This document shows, piece after piece, positions 23,746 through 32,046 of a stretch of 36,657 nt of DNA (its first letter is position 1; each line of letters begins with the position of its first letter). The position numbers and the translations under genes were made by a program. Below the pieces are notes generated by a model. It saw nothing but the letters and a program-made list of their open reading frames with translations. It was not told the DNA's origin and did no database searches. Source of the stretch: CAZSXS01 sp964611385 (GTDB lineage: Bacteria > Bacillota > Clostridia > Lachnospirales > CAYPQA01); the NCBI GenBank assembly GCA_964611385.1, contig CAZSXS010000034.1:1-36657 (forward strand). The letters are read 5' to 3'.

Positions 23746-24969
23746 CTATAGCTCGCCTTCATCTTCCAAAAGCAATTCATCGCTCAGCTGGGTTTTTGCA
23801 AGCTGCTTGTCCAATTCAGCAGACTCGTCCTCAGATAAAGCCCGCAAGGCGTTCTTGTCATACATAAATTCCAAGTCTGGTAAGCCATGCTCATGACGGA
23901 TCAGGTTCTCTAGCTCATGACTGAGGGTGGAATTTTCGGCTAAGTATTTCTTTGCGTTTTCTCTACCCTGTCCAAGGCGTATATCGTTGTAGGCATACCA
24001 GGAACCACTTTTTTGAATCAGCTTCATGGCGACACCTAGGTCAATAATATCTCCTTCTCTGGAGATGCCCTGCCCATACATAATATCAAATTCACAGATT
24101 TTAAAGGGGGCTGCCACCTTGTTTTTGGCAATCTTCACCTTGGTTCGGTTGCCTACAATTTCCTCGCCCACTTTAATGGACTCTATCCTTCGAATATCAA
24201 TTCGAACAGAGGAAAAGAACTTCAGCGCCCGACCACCGGTCGTCGTTTCACCACCGCCCATAAAGGCCGAACCAATTTTCTCTCGAAGCTGGTTGATAAA
24301 GACAACAGTACAGTTGGTCTTGTTGGCAATACCCGTCAGCTTACGAAGAGCCTGCGACATGAGTCGAGCCAAAAGTCCGACGTGACTATCTCCCATGACA
24401 CCTTCGATCTCAGCCTTTGGTACCAGAGCAGCTACGGAGTCTATGATTACCACATCCACTGCACCAGAACGCACCATTTGCTCTGCAATTTCGAGGGCTT
24501 GTTCGCCGTCATCCGGCTGAGAAATATACAGCTGATCAATATTGACGCCTAGTTTCTTAGCATAAATTGGATCCAGCGCATGTTCGGCATCCACATAGCT
24601 AGCTACGCCGCCGACCTTTTGAATTTCTGCAACGATATGTAAGGCCAGGGTGCTTTTACCGGAAGACTCAGGGCCAAAAATCTCAATAATCCTTCCCCGA
24701 GGAATGCCACCGATTCCAAGAGCAATGTCAATGCTTAAGGAGCCTGTGGTCAAAGCAGATACGCCCTTAGAATTTACTTCACCCAGCTTCATAACAGAAC
24801 CTTTGCCAAACATTTTTTCTATGTTTTCAATGGTCGTGTTTAGCGCTTGTCCTCTTTCGTTCTCTTCCTCTGAACCGCTACCAGGAGAGGATTTTTTCTT
24901 ACCCTTTCGTTTGCTGTCTTCTTTCTCATCGTCAGCTACGGAAGCGACATTTATCGTATTCTTTGCCAT
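23746..24969 (-). CDS. recA: Recombinase RecA with an N-terminal extension
   Basis: The 407-aa RecA catalyses strand exchange in homologous recombination and stimulates LexA cleavage. The core is canonical: MFGKGSVMKLGE, Walker A GPESSGKST (99-107), VDAEHALDP, VVIIDSVAALVP, VFINQLREKIG and GGRALKFFSSVRIDIRR. The first 38 residues are unusual: a charged stretch with SKRKGKKKSSPGSG and EEENERG. It is about 32 residues longer than the E. coli N-terminus. No alternative Met occurs before residue 53 in the core, and GGAGGT is 5 nt before the ATG, so the extension is probably translated. It follows rseC by 9 nt; no LexA box is visible upstream. Confidence 0.97.
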   Translation of the reverse strand: MAKNTINVASVADDEKEDSKRKGKKKSSPGSGSEEENERGQALNTTIENIEKMFGKGSVMKLGEVNSKGVSALTTGSLSIDIALGIGGIPRGRIIEIFGPESSGKSTLALHIVAEIQKVGGVASYVDAEHALDPIYAKKLGVNIDQLYISQPDDGEQALEIAEQMVRSGAVDVVIIDSVAALVPKAEIEGVMGDSHVGLLARLMSQALRKLTGIANKTNCTVVFINQLREKIGSAFMGGGETTTGGRALKFFSSVRIDIRRIESIKVGEEIVGNRTKVKIAKNKVAAPFKICEFDIMYGQGISREGDIIDLGVAMKLIQKSGSWYAYNDIRLGQGRENAKKYLAENSTLSHELENLIRHEHGLPDLEFMYDKNALRALSEDESAELDKQLAKTQLSDELLLEDEGEL

Positions 24970-24978
24970 TTTTACCTC

Positions 24979-25389
24979 CTATGAATGTTTTACAATACCA
25001 ACAGCTTCTGGTTGAAAGCCTTTTTGTTTAAAGTAAGTCTCAAATCTACTGATCAAGATATAACTGCATCCTGCCAACAAAAGCCCTGTAAAAAAGCCCG
25101 CAACCTCGGCATAGCTTGCAAGGCCAAGGCTTGGGGCAAGGGACATTCCAAGAAAAAAGCCAATCATTAGCATGGAAAAAGGGACAAGGTACATAACCAA
25201 TACGGCAAGAAGAAAGCTGTTTTTGTTGAGGGCGATCTGAACGATGTCCCCTGATGCTGCCTGACAGGTATTTTTAGCTTCAATCAGCATTTCCTTCGTA
25301 CAGGCCCCGCAGTGGGCGCAGGCTTCCTTGCGGGTCATTTTTACAAGGACGTTATTCTTTTTCACATCAAGCACAGTGCCGGTTTCCAT
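24979..25389 (-). CDS. SoxR-reducing system protein RseC family
   Basis: The 136-aa membrane protein has an N-terminal soluble part with the Cys motif CAHCGAC (around residues 24-30) and two helices (about 62-82 and 93-116), followed by a short cytoplasmic tail. This is the RseC/MucC family layout. In E. coli RseC is linked to SoxR reduction, in Pseudomonas MucC to sigma-E signalling, and in Clostridia it is often near rnf genes. No rnf or soxR gene is seen here. Its gene is 33 nt after araD and 9 nt before recA. Confidence 0.88.
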   Translation of the reverse strand: METGTVLDVKKNNVLVKMTRKEACAHCGACTKEMLIEAKNTCQAASGDIVQIALNKNSFLLAVLVMYLVPFSMLMIGFFLGMSLAPSLGLASYAEVAGFFTGLLLAGCSYILISRFETYFKQKGFQPEAVGIVKHS

Positions 25390-25422
25390 AGCTTCCCTTC
25401 TTTCATCCTGAATTCCGTTTCA

Positions 25423-26115
25423 TTACACGCCCTGCCCGTAATAAGCTCCAGTGCCATGCTTACGCTGAAAATGCTTATCCAGGAGATAGGAGCGTATGGG
25501 TTTTACACTTGGTTCAATTTGTTTGGTGATCAAAGCTAGCTTTGCCAGTTCCTCCAATACCACGGCGTTGTGCAAGGCCTCCATGGGTGACTTGCCCCAA
25601 CTAAAAGGCCCATGATTTCTGACCAAAATCGATGGAGAGTTTAAAGGGTTGGCATTCATAAAGGTTTCAACAATGAGTTTACCTGTGTTCAGTTCGTAAT
25701 CCTCATCAACCTCTTCCTTACGCATGGGGCGTGTGCAAAGGATAGGGCCATGAAAATAATCAGCATGGGTGGTTCCGTAGGTCTCAATGGAGACTCCAGC
25801 CTGCGCAAAAGCCGTTGCATAGGTGGAGTGCGTATGGACAATACCGCTAAGCCCGGCCATATCCTTATACAACTGTAAATGCGTAGGGGCATCAGAGGAA
25901 GGACGCAAGTCCCCCTCCACAATCTTTCCATCCAAGTCAATGATGACCATGTTTTCGGGAGACAGCTCATCATAAGGAATCCCACTGGGCTTAATAACCA
26001 CATACTTTGTCTTCTGGTCTAGGCCGCTGACATTCCCCCAAGTGAAATTCACCAACTTGTGTTCCTGCAAACCCATGTTTGCTAAATAAACTTCTTCTCT
26101 TAACGCGTCTAACAT
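25423..26115 (-). CDS. araD: L-ribulose-5-phosphate 4-epimerase
   Basis: The 230-aa class II aldolase-fold enzyme interconverts L-ribulose 5-phosphate and D-xylulose 5-phosphate by retro-aldol chemistry. Visible family motifs are NFTWGNVSG, KPSGIPYDELSPENMV, GDLRPSSDAPTHLQLY, the metal-binding HTHSTYATAFAQ, NHGPFSWG and the C-terminal HGTGAYYGQ. Length and motif order are those of AraD. It lies 29 nt after araB. The close relatives UlaF/SgbE act in ascorbate pathways, but the neighbouring ribulokinase supports AraD. Confidence 0.93.
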   Translation of the reverse strand: MLDALREEVYLANMGLQEHKLVNFTWGNVSGLDQKTKYVVIKPSGIPYDELSPENMVIIDLDGKIVEGDLRPSSDAPTHLQLYKDMAGLSGIVHTHSTYATAFAQAGVSIETYGTTHADYFHGPILCTRPMRKEEVDEDYELNTGKLIVETFMNANPLNSPSILVRNHGPFSWGKSPMEALHNAVVLEELAKLALITKQIEPSVKPIRSYLLDKHFQRKHGTGAYYGQGV

Positions 26116-26144
26116 TTCAATAATTTCCCTCTATCTGTTCTGTC

Positions 26145-27815
26145 TTAAATCAAATTCTGTCTGATTTCTTTTAATTTTTTCATGACCTTATTCTGTCCAC
26201 GTCCGAAGTAATCATGCAATTCTTTATATTCTCTGAAAAGAAGCTCATAGACTTTTACGTTTTCAGGAATCGGATGATAAACATCATCCTTGAGTTTAGC
26301 CATGACAGGAACAGCTTCTTCTATCGTGTCAAAGCCGCCTTTTTCTTTTCCGGCGGCAACGGCACCCCACATGGCAGAGCCGAGAGCCGGTGCCTGAGCA
26401 GAGCCGGAGATCTTAATGCTGCAATTGCTGACATCTGCATAAATCTGCATCATCATTGCGTTTTTTTCTGCAATGCCTCCGCAGGCATATAGTTCCTTTA
26501 CAGGTACGCCATTTTCATTGAAGGCTTCAATGATCATTCTAGTGCCAAAGGCGGTGGCCTCAATCAAGGCTCGGTAAATCTCTTCTGGTTTCGTTAAGAG
26601 ATTTGCTCCAAGCAAAAGTCCGGTCAAATCCCCATCTACCAGCACGCTTCTATTACCATTCCACCAGTCCAAAGCCAAGAGGCCACTTTCACCTACACGC
26701 AGCTTAGAGGCCAAGTTGCTTAAATAGGAATGGATATCCATTCCGGCTTCCTTGGCAGCTTTGGTATAGGCTTCTGGCACGGCGTTTTCAACAAACCATT
26801 CGAAATGATCACCAACGCAGCTTTGTCCGGCTTCATAGCCCGGATACCCAGGAACCACACCGTCCTGAACCACACCGCACATACCAGGAACCATTCTTTC
26901 CTCATCGCCGAGCATAATGTGACAGGTAGAGGTACCCATGATCATCAGCATCTTTCCTGGCTCGGTAATCCCTAAAGCTGGTAGGGAGACATGGGCATCC
27001 ACGTTGGCCACAGCAACAGCTGTACCGACCTTCAAGCCGCAAAGTCGAGAAGCAGCCTCAGTAATCTCCCCAGCTTTATGGCCAATGGGGTAAATATCCC
27101 GGCTCAGCTTGTCATCTACCAGATTTTCAAGACGAGGATCCAAGGCCTTGAAAAAAGCCTTGTTGGGGTAGCCGTCCTTCTTGGACCAAAGGGCCTTATA
27201 GCCTGCGGTACAACTATTTCTGGCTTCCGTTCCAGTCAACTGTAAAATCACCCAGTCGGCGGCCTCCATGAAACGATCAGCAGCTGCGTATAGCTCAGGG
27301 CTCTCATTAAGCATCTGCCAGACCTTCGGCACTAGCCATTCGGAGGAAATCTTTCCGCCGTAGCGCTGTAAAAAAGGTTCCTTGCGTTCTTCAGCGATTT
27401 GATTCAGCCGATTGGCTTCATCCTGTGCAGCATGATGCTTCCAAAGTTTTACATAGGAATGCGGATTTTCTTTATATTCATCCAGGAAGCACAGAGGCTT
27501 TCCGTTTTTATCAATAGGCAAAATGGTACAAGCCGTAAAATCAATGCCCAGTCCCACAACTGAATCCGCGCTGATACCGCTTTTTGCAAGCACGTCTGGG
27601 ATGGTATGGCTCAGAACATCCAAATAATCCTGCGGATGCTGAAGCGCAAAATCCGGCGGCAATCTTTTGCCGGCAGATAAATGATTCGGCAAATACTCAT
27701 CCATGACGCCATGCGGGTAGGATTTAACAGAAACAGCCAGTTCTTCTCCCGTTGTCAGATCAACCAAAACCGCCCGCCCAGACTGTGTGCCATAATCTAC
27801 GCCAATCGAATACAT
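26145..27815 (-). CDS. araB: Ribulokinase
   Basis: The 556-aa FGGY-family kinase phosphorylates L-ribulose. Motifs include MYSIGVDYGTQSGRAVLVDL at the N-terminus, GLGIDFTACTILP, SSEWLVPKVWQ, ANVDAHVSLPALG, MIMGTSTCHIML, GDHFEWFVE and ATAFGTRMIIEAFNENGV. These are characteristic of AraB. An open frame extends 25 codons upstream, but ATG 27815 is chosen because AAGGAG lies at standard distance and the family starts there. It lies 16 nt after the isomerase gene and 29 nt before araD, forming a three-gene pentose pathway module. Confidence 0.95.
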   Translation of the reverse strand: MYSIGVDYGTQSGRAVLVDLTTGEELAVSVKSYPHGVMDEYLPNHLSAGKRLPPDFALQHPQDYLDVLSHTIPDVLAKSGISADSVVGLGIDFTACTILPIDKNGKPLCFLDEYKENPHSYVKLWKHHAAQDEANRLNQIAEERKEPFLQRYGGKISSEWLVPKVWQMLNESPELYAAADRFMEAADWVILQLTGTEARNSCTAGYKALWSKKDGYPNKAFFKALDPRLENLVDDKLSRDIYPIGHKAGEITEAASRLCGLKVGTAVAVANVDAHVSLPALGITEPGKMLMIMGTSTCHIMLGDEERMVPGMCGVVQDGVVPGYPGYEAGQSCVGDHFEWFVENAVPEAYTKAAKEAGMDIHSYLSNLASKLRVGESGLLALDWWNGNRSVLVDGDLTGLLLGANLLTKPEEIYRALIEATAFGTRMIIEAFNENGVPVKELYACGGIAEKNAMMMQIYADVSNCSIKISGSAQAPALGSAMWGAVAAGKEKGGFDTIEEAVPVMAKLKDDVYHPIPENVKVYELLFREYKELHDYFGRGQNKVMKKLKEIRQNLI

Positions 27816-27831
27816 GATTATCTCCTTGTAC

Positions 27832-29313
27832 TTATGCAAATGGATTTTCGTCTTTATACAGCATACTTTTTGGCTGGTTATAAGCAACATCGCCTATCCC
27901 CAGAAGCTTCATGGCAGCAAACAAAGTTTTACCTGCGTGCTTAAAGGCAACTCCAGCATGGTGAGGATATTGCTTAGCGATCAGGACATGTCTATAGAAT
28001 CTTGCCATTTCCTCAATAGCAAAGACGCCGATGGATCCGAAGGATTTCGGGTCTACGTTCAGCACCTTCCCTTGGGCAATATAGCTTCTCAGTTGACAGT
28101 TTGCTGTGGATTGCAGTCTGAATAAAGTGATATCGCCTTCTTTCAGTTTGCCTTCCAAGGTGCCACGAGTGATATCCGGCTCAGAATCGGGCTCAAGAGC
28201 GCGTTTCATAATCAGCTGGTACTTCATCTCTGGTGTATCCAGATAGCAAGAAGCTGTGTTACCACAATGGAAGCCCATGAAAAGATCTGAGTTTTTATAG
28301 TGTCCGATAGCGGCTTTGTTTTCTGCGTACAAATCCTCAGGAACGGTGTTGTTGATATCCAGCAAAGTGGGAGCCATCAAGGTTGCTAAGGTGATGATAT
28401 ATTCCGAAAGTGCCCCATAAATATCCGTCTCACAGGCAACAGGTATTCCCTGCCGAGCCAGACGGCTGTTGATATAACAAGGCACAAAACCGAACTGGGT
28501 CTGGAAGGCTGGCCAGCACTTGTTTGCAAAGACAAAATACTTACTGGCGCCTTTATTCTCCTCCGCCCAATCCATCAGTGTCAATTCATACTGAGCAAGT
28601 TTCTTTAGAATACCAGGATGCTGATTTCCTTTGCCAAGCTCCTTGGCCATATCGTCGCAAACATCACTAATTCTTTTGTCATCCGTATGGTTGATAAAGG
28701 ATTCATACAAATCAAGCTCTGAGTTTTCCTGGATTTCAACCCCCAGGTCGTACAGAGGCTTGATCGGCGCATTACAGGCCAAAAAGTCGAAAGGTCTAGG
28801 GCCGAAAGAAAAGATTTTCAGTCGAGAAATTCCCAACTTAATTCTTGCGATATCCATAAATTCTTCAATCATGACAGCAACTTCCGAAGCGGTACCCACT
28901 GGGTATTCTGGTATATGGACAGTCAGATTGCGCAACCCGAGATTGTAGGAGGCGTTTAGCATTCCGCAGAAAGCGTCTCCTCTGCCGTTGATTAAGTCCT
29001 TGCCGGTTTCCTCAGCGGCGGCGACAAACATAACCGGTCCCTTGAACTTTTGAGCTAAGAGGGTTTCTGGGCCTTCTGGGCCGAAATTGCCCAAGTAAAC
29101 GACCAAGGCATTTACCCCGTTTTTGTTTAACTCATCAAGAGCCTTCACAGTATCCTTTTCAACCTCGACAACGGTTTGCGCGTCATAGATTTCTACATTT
29201 CTTCTTTTAAGCTCAAAGACGACTGATTTTCTTCTGGATTCACTGAGCTTCATCGGAAAGCAATTTCTGCTGACGGCGACGATTCCCAATCTTACAACAG
29301 GTATATTTTTCAT
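27832..29313 (-). CDS. L-fucose/L-arabinose isomerase family protein
   Basis: The 493-aa protein is related to FucI-type isomerases (COG2407-like), not to classic AraA. It begins VVRLGIVAVSRNCFPM and contains VYLGNFGPEGPETLLAQKF, FVAAAEETGKDLINGRGDAF and GVEIQENSELDLYESF. The C-terminal half has CWPAFQTQFGFVPCYINSRL, CETDIYGALSEYI, MGFHCGNTASCYL and HHAGVAFKHAGKTLFAA, with Glu/Asp/His residues suited to metal binding. Because araB and araD follow at once, it most likely converts L-arabinose to L-ribulose; this is inference from context. ATG 29313 is chosen because GGAGGA is well spaced before it; the ATG at 29325 has no site. Confidence 0.85.
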   Translation of the reverse strand: MKNIPVVRLGIVAVSRNCFPMKLSESRRKSVVFELKRRNVEIYDAQTVVEVEKDTVKALDELNKNGVNALVVYLGNFGPEGPETLLAQKFKGPVMFVAAAEETGKDLINGRGDAFCGMLNASYNLGLRNLTVHIPEYPVGTASEVAVMIEEFMDIARIKLGISRLKIFSFGPRPFDFLACNAPIKPLYDLGVEIQENSELDLYESFINHTDDKRISDVCDDMAKELGKGNQHPGILKKLAQYELTLMDWAEENKGASKYFVFANKCWPAFQTQFGFVPCYINSRLARQGIPVACETDIYGALSEYIITLATLMAPTLLDINNTVPEDLYAENKAAIGHYKNSDLFMGFHCGNTASCYLDTPEMKYQLIMKRALEPDSEPDITRGTLEGKLKEGDITLFRLQSTANCQLRSYIAQGKVLNVDPKSFGSIGVFAIEEMARFYRHVLIAKQYPHHAGVAFKHAGKTLFAAMKLLGIGDVAYNQPKSMLYKDENPFA

Positions 29314-29336
29314 ATTTTCCTCCATATTTTTATTGT

Positions 29337-30953
29337 TTAAGCACTGTCGGGCATAACGGGCGGAGTATCTACAACATCAGGAGGCTGTCCTCCAGTATTG
29401 TTTTGTTTGCCAACCGCTGGAGCTGGCGTAGGGTCTGTAGACTGATTAGGCTGAGCAGCACCCGTGCCAATCACAACCTCGGCCTTAACTGGTTTGTAAT
29501 AACTTGTGTTTACCAAGGTTTTCTCAACTTGCTTGTTGTCCACATAGACAATTTTGTACACTTTGTAGCGATACCCATCTTTTGCTGCCGCAACGACCTT
29601 TCTGGTCCCTTGAGGCAAGTTCTTATCCTCCGTAACATTTTCACCAGAGGGGGAGACTTTTTCTACCAGTTCGTTTTTAAATTCAATCTTTCTGTTGGAT
29701 GGGTGAATCTCATGACCATACAGATTTACCTTTACGCTGTTGCTGGTAAGAATGCTTTCCACTATGACCGGATATTCTGTGTTGTTTTTAAACTTAAAGT
29801 CAATATAGTCACCGGCTAAGGTAGCATCAAAACCGTAATCGGTATAGCTCACCTTCAAAGAGTGGTTTTGTCGCTCCACCACTTGGAGCTCCGAAAACAA
29901 AACCGCATTATAAAGTGTAGACGAAACCTGACAGATACCGCCTCCAAAATCGTCCTGAAGTTTTCCGTTAACGATTACAGGTGCAGGCCTATAACCATTT
30001 TCGTATGTACTTGGTCCGAATTTTTCGTTCGTAGAAAAAACCTCACCGGGTTCCAAAACAACGTTGCTGATCTTGTTAGCGGCGGTGGTTATGTTTGTGT
30101 TACGACCATTATCTCCAGCTTGGAAGGTGGTGGTAAAACTTCCAATAAGGCTTTTAGACTTTTCATAATCCGCAGCCATGAACTTAGGCTGAATATTTTC
30201 GACATAGAGCCTAACTTGACCGGATTGCTGTGACTTTAAAACCTCGTTGGCATCAAGCTTCGCTTGCTCAAGATTTAATTTAAAGCCAGACTTTCCCTCG
30301 GTTGTAACAAATGCTCCGTTTTCACGGCGAATCGTGGCGTTGACGGGTTCCACATAAAACTGCTGCTCCAATACAAGCAACTGCTCCATCAGCAGGGCTT
30401 CGGAATAGCTGTATTGGGGCGTAGGATTGATGATTAAGGGTTTGATTTTTAAGGACATGATAAACTCATATCGCTTTCTCATCTCCCCACTTCGACCGGC
30501 CTGAAAGGCCTCCATTGCTGCCGCTTTGAAATCGTATTTCGCTTCGAAGGAACTGAACGGATATTCATACAGCTCATTTCCACGAACAAAAGAAAGCTGT
30601 CGGTTATTCAGCTCTTTCTGGTAATACTGATTTAACAAAGTCGTAGCTTGGTCTACGGTCAAGCCGGAAACATCCACAGAACCGACGAAGATATTTGGAT
30701 AAATCGTATCGATTTCAACCACATTCATCATGAGCTCCTGCTCTTCGCGGGCTCTTTCTGTGCTAATGTAGTTGATGGCGGCGGCACTGATGGCTGTTGA
30801 CATAACAATTACAAGAACGAGCCATAGGGCAATTTTAAGCAGAGGGCTGGTTCGGCTCTTTGCTTTTCGTTTTTTCCTTTTAGTTTTTCCTGATTTCTGG
30901 CCTTTGTAATCATTTCCGTACCTTGTCTTTACTGACGTTTCAACTTGTGACAT
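29337..30953 (-). CDS. VanW family protein with peptidoglycan-binding-type and G5 domains
   Basis: The 538-aa protein has a Lys/Arg-rich start, one membrane segment (about residues 39-61) and an extracytoplasmic part. Domains in order are: a PG_binding_4-type repeat region (IFVGSVDVSGLTVDQATTLL, and a similar unit ending VTTEGKSGFKLN), the VanW domain (LEPGEVFSTNEKFGPST, GGGICQVSSTLYNAVLFSEL, SYTDYGFDATLAGDYIDF) and a G5-like region before a Pro/Gln-rich tail. Such YoaR-like proteins are thought to act at the cell wall; their activity is unknown. ATG 30953 follows CGAGGTG. It is the first gene of the tightly spaced run ending with recA. Confidence 0.92.
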   Translation of the reverse strand: MSQVETSVKTRYGNDYKGQKSGKTKRKKRKAKSRTSPLLKIALWLVLVIVMSTAISAAAINYISTERAREEQELMMNVVEIDTIYPNIFVGSVDVSGLTVDQATTLLNQYYQKELNNRQLSFVRGNELYEYPFSSFEAKYDFKAAAMEAFQAGRSGEMRKRYEFIMSLKIKPLIINPTPQYSYSEALLMEQLLVLEQQFYVEPVNATIRRENGAFVTTEGKSGFKLNLEQAKLDANEVLKSQQSGQVRLYVENIQPKFMAADYEKSKSLIGSFTTTFQAGDNGRNTNITTAANKISNVVLEPGEVFSTNEKFGPSTYENGYRPAPVIVNGKLQDDFGGGICQVSSTLYNAVLFSELQVVERQNHSLKVSYTDYGFDATLAGDYIDFKFKNNTEYPVIVESILTSNSVKVNLYGHEIHPSNRKIEFKNELVEKVSPSGENVTEDKNLPQGTRKVVAAAKDGYRYKVYKIVYVDNKQVEKTLVNTSYYKPVKAEVVIGTGAAQPNQSTDPTPAPAVGKQNNTGGQPPDVVDTPPVMPDSA

Positions 30954-30982
30954 GCTTACACCTCGGCACAAAATTATACATC

Positions 30983-31011
30983 ATTATACTCTATGCCCTA
31001 TATAAAAGCAA
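30983..31011 (-). promoter_or_regulatory. Promoter of the VanW-ara-rseC-recA run
   Basis: On the minus strand TTGCTT (31011-31006), a 17-nt spacer and TATAAT (30988-30983) lie 30 nt upstream of the vanW-type start codon. No LexA-type palindrome or other clear operator is visible beside it. Confidence 0.65.
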
Positions 31012-31017
31012 TAGTGA

Positions 31018-31046
31018 TTGACTTAAATTCATCTTTAATTTATAAT
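31018..31046 (+). promoter_or_regulatory. Promoter of yqhQ-prmC-prfA
   Basis: TTGACT (31018-31023), a 17-nt spacer and TATAAT (31041-31046) are near consensus, leaving a leader of about 85 nt before yqhQ. It is back-to-back with the minus-strand promoter at 30983-31011; the two -35 boxes are 6 nt apart. Confidence 0.8.
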
Positions 31047-31137
31047 GCCTCGTAAATTTTATGCTACATTTTTCTTTGCTTTCTTTCTAACATTTTAAGC
31101 CTGAAGGCAAGAAATGGAGTCATGATCAGGAGGTACC

Positions 31138-32046
31138 ATGGAGAATACAAAAATGAAGCCGGAGGATTACGGCGGTCAAGCGGTTATTGAAGGGGTTATG
31201 ATGCGAAGCAAGTCCCGCATGGCCATGGCCATTCGAAAGCCCAATAATGAAATTGAATTGGTTCAAAAAGAGGTTAAGCCCATTTCAAATAAGTACCCCA
31301 TTCTCAAACTGCCTATCTTGCGGGGGATAGTGGCCTTTGTGGATTCTTTGGTGATGGGCATGGGAATTATCACACAGTCTGCGGAAATCGCGCTAGAAGA
31401 AGAGGGAGCCAAAAATGAAAAAAGTAACGAGTTCTTTAGCATCCTAACCGTAGTGATCGCAGTCGCTTTTTCGGTTGCTTTTTTTATGCTCTTGCCCCTC
31501 TGGCTGGGTGGTTTAATCAACGGCTGGCTTCAAGGCAACAATCTTCTTTTGGCCGTAATGGAGGGACTCATTCGGGTTTTGCTCTTCGTACTGTATATCG
31601 CTTTGATTTCGATGTCTAAAGATATTCACCGAGTCTTTGAGTACCACGGCGCCGAGCACAAGGTTATCAACTGTTATGAAAGCGGACAGAGCTTGTCTGT
31701 GGAAACCGTACGCTTACATACCCGCCTGCACAAAAGGTGTGGCACCAGTTTTTTGTTATTGGTAATGCTCATTAGCTTAATCCTGTTTTTATTTATCCGA
31801 ACGGATGTAATCTGGTTACGCTTTGCCTCCAGAATTCTCTTGGTGCCCTTCATTGCTGGGCTTTCCTTTGAGGTCATCAAGTGGGCGGGGCGTTCCTCTT
31901 CTCCGCTTGTAAGCCTGGTTAGCTACCCAGGCCTTTGTCTTCAACGCATGACTACCAAGGAGCCAGATGACTCACAGCTAGAAGTCGCCATTACTGCTTT
32001 AAAAGCCATACTGGACGATAAAAGCAAAAGTGGTGAACCAGCATGA
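31138..32046 (+). CDS. yqhQ: DUF1385 membrane protein, YqhQ family
   Basis: The 302-aa protein starts with the family signature YGGQAVIEGVMMRSKSRMAMA, followed by about four membrane helices (around residues 100-122, 135-160, 198-220, 225-245) and the motif EYHGAEHKVINCYE with HTRLHKRCGTSFLL, which may bind metal. The function is not established. In many Firmicutes it lies next to rpmE, prmC and prfA, as here. The site AGGAGG is 5 nt before the ATG. Its stop overlaps the prmC start. Confidence 0.93.
   Translation: MENTKMKPEDYGGQAVIEGVMMRSKSRMAMAIRKPNNEIELVQKEVKPISNKYPILKLPILRGIVAFVDSLVMGMGIITQSAEIALEEEGAKNEKSNEFFSILTVVIAVAFSVAFFMLLPLWLGGLINGWLQGNNLLLAVMEGLIRVLLFVLYIALISMSKDIHRVFEYHGAEHKVINCYESGQSLSVETVRLHTRLHKRCGTSFLLLVMLISLILFLFIRTDVIWLRFASRILLVPFIAGLSFEVIKWAGRSSSPLVSLVSYPGLCLQRMTTKEPDDSQLEVAITALKAILDDKSKSGEPA

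Noticed and set aside
31024..31137. Riboswitch or T-box before yqhQ
   Set aside because: The leader is short and AT-rich and has neither a specifier-type structure nor a terminator hairpin.
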